DNA from: Gammaproteobacteria bacterium
GTDB lineage: Bacteria > Pseudomonadota > Gammaproteobacteria > SZUA-229
NCBI GenBank assembly: GCA_015488295.1
Contig: WFOC01000087.1
Span: forward strand, 1-35,817
Direction of reading: 5' to 3'
Length of the DNA stretch: 35,817 nt
The notes beneath the pieces are model-generated. The model saw only the letters and a list, made by a program, of their open reading frames with translations, did no database searches and was not told where the DNA came from. Positions within the stretch are counted from its first letter, which is position 1; every line of letters starts with the position of its first letter. Below, piece by piece: positions 33,755-35,817 of this stretch. The translations under genes were made by a program, and so were the position numbers.

Positions 33755-34084
33755 ATGTCCACCGGGTCAAAATGCAACATGCCGACAGCGCCGGATTATA
33801 CCGGCGTGACTATTGTCGAGCTGTCGCCCGAACCGGCACTGGACGATTACATGCAGGCCATGCAGCTGGCGAATGCCGAGGCTGAAAAGCGAATCGGCGA
33901 GCACATGCTGCTGGCCTGGTATGACCGTGACCGTGATTTCGAATCACCGCAACATGCCAGTGAGTGTCACGTTAACAGCGCCATTCCCGGCTACATTGAT
34001 TACGCCCTGTACCACGGCGCGACGTTGAAAATTGACATTGAGCAGGGGCGTTTTATCTTCTTTTATTTACCGATTGATTTCTGA
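33755..34084 (+). CDS. Small conserved protein, possibly AF1514/DUF5619-like
   Basis: A 109-residue soluble, acidic protein with no signal or membrane segment. The most striking part is EKRIGEHMLLAWYDRDRDFESPQHASECH (about 46-74), then IPGYIDYALYHGATLKIDIEQGRFIFFYLP. I recall this pattern, with EHMLLAWYDR and a C-terminal DIxxGxFxFFY, from the AF1514 family, whose function is unknown. It begins 11 bases after thiC and is probably co-transcribed, but a thiamine role is not established. An in-frame ATG at 33779 (MPTAPDYTGV) is an equally good start. Confidence 0.6.
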   Translation: MSTGSKCNMPTAPDYTGVTIVELSPEPALDDYMQAMQLANAEAEKRIGEHMLLAWYDRDRDFESPQHASECHVNSAIPGYIDYALYHGATLKIDIEQGRFIFFYLPIDF

Positions 34085-34120
34085 TATTCAAAACCGGTAA
34101 AGCCTTTTATTTGCTCTTTA

Positions 34121-34134
34121 ATGATGTATATCAA
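34121..34134 (+). promoter_or_regulatory. FNR/Anr-like binding site
   Basis: ATGAT-GTAT-ATCAA matches the FNR consensus TTGAT-N4-ATCAA at nine of ten defined positions. The centre lies about 29 bases before a TAAATT hexamer at 34157-34162, the geometry of a class II activated promoter (site centred near -41.5). This would put the small membrane protein gene at 34198 under low-oxygen control. It is one site judged by eye. Confidence 0.5.
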
Positions 34135-34142
34135 AGACGCTG

Positions 34143-34161
34143 ATTTAATATTTCATTAAAT
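34143..34161. promoter_or_regulatory. Perfect 7-bp inverted repeat overlapping the putative -10
   Basis: ATTTAAT (34143-34149) and ATTAAAT (34155-34161) flank a five-base ATTTC spacer. The right arm overlaps the proposed -10 of the promoter behind the FNR-like site. It could be a repressor operator or chance in AT-rich DNA. Confidence 0.25.
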
Positions 34162-34197
34162 TACGTTTTTCTTATTTTGCTTGTTCTGGAGTATGTT

Positions 34198-34452
34198 ATG
34201 AAAGTGCTTTCAATGGATCGGGCGCTGCTTCGTCGCCGTATTTTAAGGCTTAATATTCTAACGGGTCTGCTGGTGTTTATTGTGGCATTTGGCATAAGTA
34301 TTTTTGGTGAACTGAAGGCCGCTGATACCCAGTTTAGTTTTATTGCCATCGGTGGTTTGCTTTACGCGGCCTTTGCCTGGATATTTTGCGTGATGAGTAA
34401 ACCATTCTGGTTTCCACTTGCGACAGCACTGGAAACTAACGACAAAGATTAA
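34198..34452 (+). CDS. Small two-helix membrane protein of unknown function
   Basis: An 84-residue protein I do not recognise. It starts MKVLSMDRALLRRRILRLN, a basic segment that should stay in the cytoplasm, followed by helix one (ILTGLLVFIVAFGISIFG, about 20-37), a short loop with KAADTQ, and helix two (FSFIAIGGLLYAAFAWIFCVM, about 45-65), then a short acidic tail. The start at 34198 is preceded by GGAG at seven bases; the frame runs back to a TTG at 34177 without a better site. It stands alone, with an FNR-like site upstream and a hairpin terminator downstream, so it is a single-gene unit. It could be an accessory subunit of a respiratory or transport complex, but nothing confirms this. 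Confidence 0.6.
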   Translation: MKVLSMDRALLRRRILRLNILTGLLVFIVAFGISIFGELKAADTQFSFIAIGGLLYAAFAWIFCVMSKPFWFPLATALETNDKD

Positions 34453-34496
34453 GTTTTGCACTGTTCGTGTTTAAAAATTTTTTTTCTTGCAACAGT

Positions 34497-34520
34497 ACAG
34501 GCATCATTGACGATGCCTGT
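34497..34520 (+). terminator. Stem-loop downstream of the small membrane protein gene
   Basis: ACAGGCATC and GATGCCTGT form a perfect 9-bp stem with a six-base ATTGAC loop, 45 bases after the stop. On the plus strand it is followed by GTCTTTC, a poor T-run. An eight-base T-run lies before the stem. Plausible intrinsic terminator. Confidence 0.45.
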
Positions 34521-34846
34521 GTCTTTCGGGTAGCACGTTTTCAGTTTACCCGGCAGCCGCCTGGAAATGGATAACCCTGCTTTCAACTGGTCGATGCCCT
34601 GTCGCAGGCCTGGCAAAAAAATGGCTGGCTCTTTCCTGATCCGGCTTTTTATTTTCGATAAGAAATCGTTTTTATTATCTCTGATAACCTCATGGCGAAC
34701 AGCCGCCTCCATACGACAATCCTGTTGTAAACCGTTTTGAAAAACAAATGTGCGAGATTGATTTTTACCCGTCACATCGAATGCTGTCCTGGCGATGCTG
34801 CCCAGCCTATAAACAGATTATTTATAAAATACCTGTTTGCAATTTA

Positions 34847-34852
34847 TATAAT
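34847..34852 (+). promoter_or_regulatory. Consensus -10 box for the lysozyme-like gene
   Basis: A perfect TATAAT, about 118 bases before the ATG at 34970. The -35 region at 16-18 bases is AT-rich and weak. It would give a leader of about 110 bases containing the nested stem-loop at 34886-34934. Confidence 0.45.
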
Positions 34853-34885
34853 CGGGTGTAGAGTTCCAGTCATTGCCTGAATACA

Positions 34886-34934
34886 CCGGTTTTTTCCAGA
34901 GATTTTTCTGGATTTTGTTTCTGTAAAAAACGGG
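34886..34934 (+). promoter_or_regulatory. Nested stem-loop in the leader of the lysozyme-like gene
   Basis: An outer stem pairs CCGGTTTTTT (34886-34895) with AAAAAACGGG (34925-34934) with one mismatch. Inside it CCAGA (34896-34900) pairs with TCTGG (34907-34911), followed by ATTTTGTTT. The inner hairpin plus T-rich tail resembles a short terminator, so the two stems could form alternative or combined states. AGGA lies 16 bases after the outer stem. Confidence 0.35.
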
Positions 34935-34969
34935 CTGTATTCTAAACATAAGGACGTGTGGAAATCGCT

Positions 34970-35758
34970 ATGAATACTAATGCCCGATCTACTTCTGATC
35001 GTATCAAACATATCCAGAAATATTTAAACCTTGAGCCTGATGGGATAATCGGCCCGGACACGCTGACGGCAATAGAAAATAATCTGTTTAATCAGAATGA
35101 TGCAACAAAAGATAATTATTCATTGATGATATCAGGTGCTGGTATGGCGCAGCTTGTGCAGCACGAAATTGTTTCAAAATCATACTACAATAAATTTCTG
35201 AAACATCCGATCTGGCCAGGTGGTGCTTCGGGTGTGACTATCGGTATCGGCTATGATCTTGGCTATAACCGTGCTGCGCAAATTCAACGCGACTGGTCAG
35301 GTAGAGTGTCTGATGCGGATCTGGAAAAACTGAAAAAAGTTTCCGGTATAAAAGCTGATAAAGCTAAAAAACAGTTGCCTCGTGTAAAAACAGTGAAGCT
35401 GGCTTTTGAAGATGTGACGGCGGTTTTTAGTGAACGCACTTTGCCACGTTATGCCGCTGTTACACGCAAGGCTTATCCCGGTGTTGAAAAACTGCATGCC
35501 GATGCGCAGGCAGCGTTGTTGTCGCTGGTGTACAACCGGGGTACAGCGATGAGTGGTGCGCGAAGAAAAGAAATGGCGGCAATCAGGCCGCTGGTATTGC
35601 AGCAGGACTATGCCGGCATCGCGCAGGAAATACTGAATATGAAGCGTTTGTGGCAGGGCAGGGGGCTGGATGGTTTGTTGAAAAGACGTGATGATGAAGC
35701 CGCACTGGTTAGCCAGTCGGCCCATAGTTATAAAAAATCAGCGCTGATCAGGGTCTGA
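34970..35758 (+). CDS. Peptidoglycan-binding plus lysozyme-like (pesticin/GH24-type) protein
   Basis: A 262-residue protein predicted to bind and cleave peptidoglycan. Residues 11-40 (IKHIQKYLNLEPDGIIGPDTLTAIEN) are a type-1 peptidoglycan-binding repeat with the DGIIGPxT signature. Residues 60-250 look like a T4-lysozyme/pesticin-type domain: Glu66 in QHEIVSKSYY is the likely catalytic acid, and SGVTIGIGYDLG (87-98), with Thr90, is the family's core motif. There is no signal peptide or membrane helix, so export would need a holin, a secretion system or lysis. Start is ATG (34970) with GGA seven bases before; a GTG at 34958 behind AGGA is equally possible. No phage genes accompany it. Confidence 0.68.
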   Translation: MNTNARSTSDRIKHIQKYLNLEPDGIIGPDTLTAIENNLFNQNDATKDNYSLMISGAGMAQLVQHEIVSKSYYNKFLKHPIWPGGASGVTIGIGYDLGYNRAAQIQRDWSGRVSDADLEKLKKVSGIKADKAKKQLPRVKTVKLAFEDVTAVFSERTLPRYAAVTRKAYPGVEKLHADAQAALLSLVYNRGTAMSGARRKEMAAIRPLVLQQDYAGIAQEILNMKRLWQGRGLDGLLKRRDDEAALVSQSAHSYKKSALIRV

Positions 35759-35793
35759 TTGAATATGAAAAAGACTGTAAAAGGAGAGGGAAG

Positions 35794-35817
35794 ATGGCGA
35801 TAAAAAATATCATCGTC
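35794..35817 (+). CDS. First codons of a further gene, cut by window end
   Basis: An ATG at 35794 is preceded by AAAGGAGAGGGAAG, a strong ribosome binding site, and reads MAIKNIIV before the window ends. Eight residues are not enough to name the product. It lies 35 bases after the lysozyme-like gene on the same strand, so the two may be co-transcribed. Its identity would help decide whether the lysozyme-like protein is an effector or a phage remnant. Confidence 0.5.

Larger units (their letters stand above)
34453..34957. other. Intergenic region with no confident gene
   Basis: About 505 bases. It begins with a terminator-like hairpin (34497-34520) and ends with a TATAAT box and a structured leader for the lysozyme-like gene. 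A 108-codon frame on the minus strand (34775 to 34449, GTG start) crosses the hairpin, has no good ribosome binding site and no recognised domain; its basic product (GLRQGIDQLKAGLSISRR, KDTGIVNDACTVARKK) resembles nothing I know. I think it is probably not a gene. Confidence 0.5.

Noticed and set aside
34449-34775. 108-codon frame on the minus strand
   Set aside because: GTG start without a clear ribosome binding site, no known domain, and it runs through a perfect hairpin that fits a terminator of the plus-strand gene. Kept only as a note in the intergenic entry.

Overview
The window reads as a chromosomal segment of a gammaproteobacterium with moderate GC. The evidence is a lipopolysaccharide (LPS) inner-core locus (waaF, waaL, waaA, kdsB, kdkA and four GT9-type heptosyltransferase-like genes), an lpxL-type late acyltransferase, the pcm / rhodanese / tolC run leading into waaA, and a thiC of enterobacterial length. 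Protein similarity is read by eye only, so no genus is proposed. No tRNA, rRNA, CRISPR array, transposase or integrase was seen.

Layout. 1-3965 (+): end of an aldo/keto reductase, waaF, a WaaL-type ligase and a CgeB-like glycosyltransferase. 3971-7126: a strand-switching, AT-rich patch with a GT4 enzyme (-), a polysaccharide pyruvyl transferase (+) and a GT2 enzyme (-). 6293-14148 (-): a tightly packed seven-gene run: LtaS-like sulfatase-fold transferase, UDP-glucuronate decarboxylase, GT2, GT4, two GT9 and GT2. 14341-15726 (+): a membrane-anchored purple-acid-phosphatase-like enzyme. 15855-17686 (-): GT9 plus kdsB. 17740-18498 (+): Kdo kinase. 18567-25757 (+): an eight-gene Mrp/MBH-like cation antiporter operon. 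25954-26916 (+): a UspE-like stress protein. 26948-31540 (-): pcm, rhodanese, tolC, lpxL-like, waaA. 31851-34084 (+): thiC and a small conserved protein. 34198-34452 (+): a two-helix membrane protein behind an FNR/Anr-like site. 34970-35758 (+): a peptidoglycan-binding/lysozyme-like protein, then the first codons of another gene.

How it works together. Most of the window builds the outer membrane surface. KdsB activates Kdo, WaaA attaches it to lipid IVA, the Kdo kinase can phosphorylate it, the LpxL-type enzyme adds an acyl chain, GT9/GT4/GT2 enzymes extend the core, and WaaL joins polymer to it. UDP-xylose synthesis, a pyruvyl transferase and an LtaS-like enzyme suggest a xylose-containing core or glycan carrying pyruvate and phospho-substituents (inference). 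The second large unit is an ion-pumping membrane complex whose gene order matches the antiporter module of archaeal membrane-bound hydrogenase (MbhA-H) rather than the classical mrpA-G order. MbhD/E/F-like parts are fused, and there are three NuoL/M/N-type subunits, the last lacking two charged residues normally needed for ion translocation.

Non-coding signals of note are two pairs of inverted REP-like palindromes with GTAG ends (15759-15842 and 31646-31711), a palindromic intergenic repeat bridging the aldo/keto reductase and waaF, a short coupled leader ORF before mrpE, an FNR-like site at 34121, and a structured leader before the lysozyme gene. No completely new defence or mobile system was identified. 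The most unusual items are the antiporter architecture and the paired REP-like elements.
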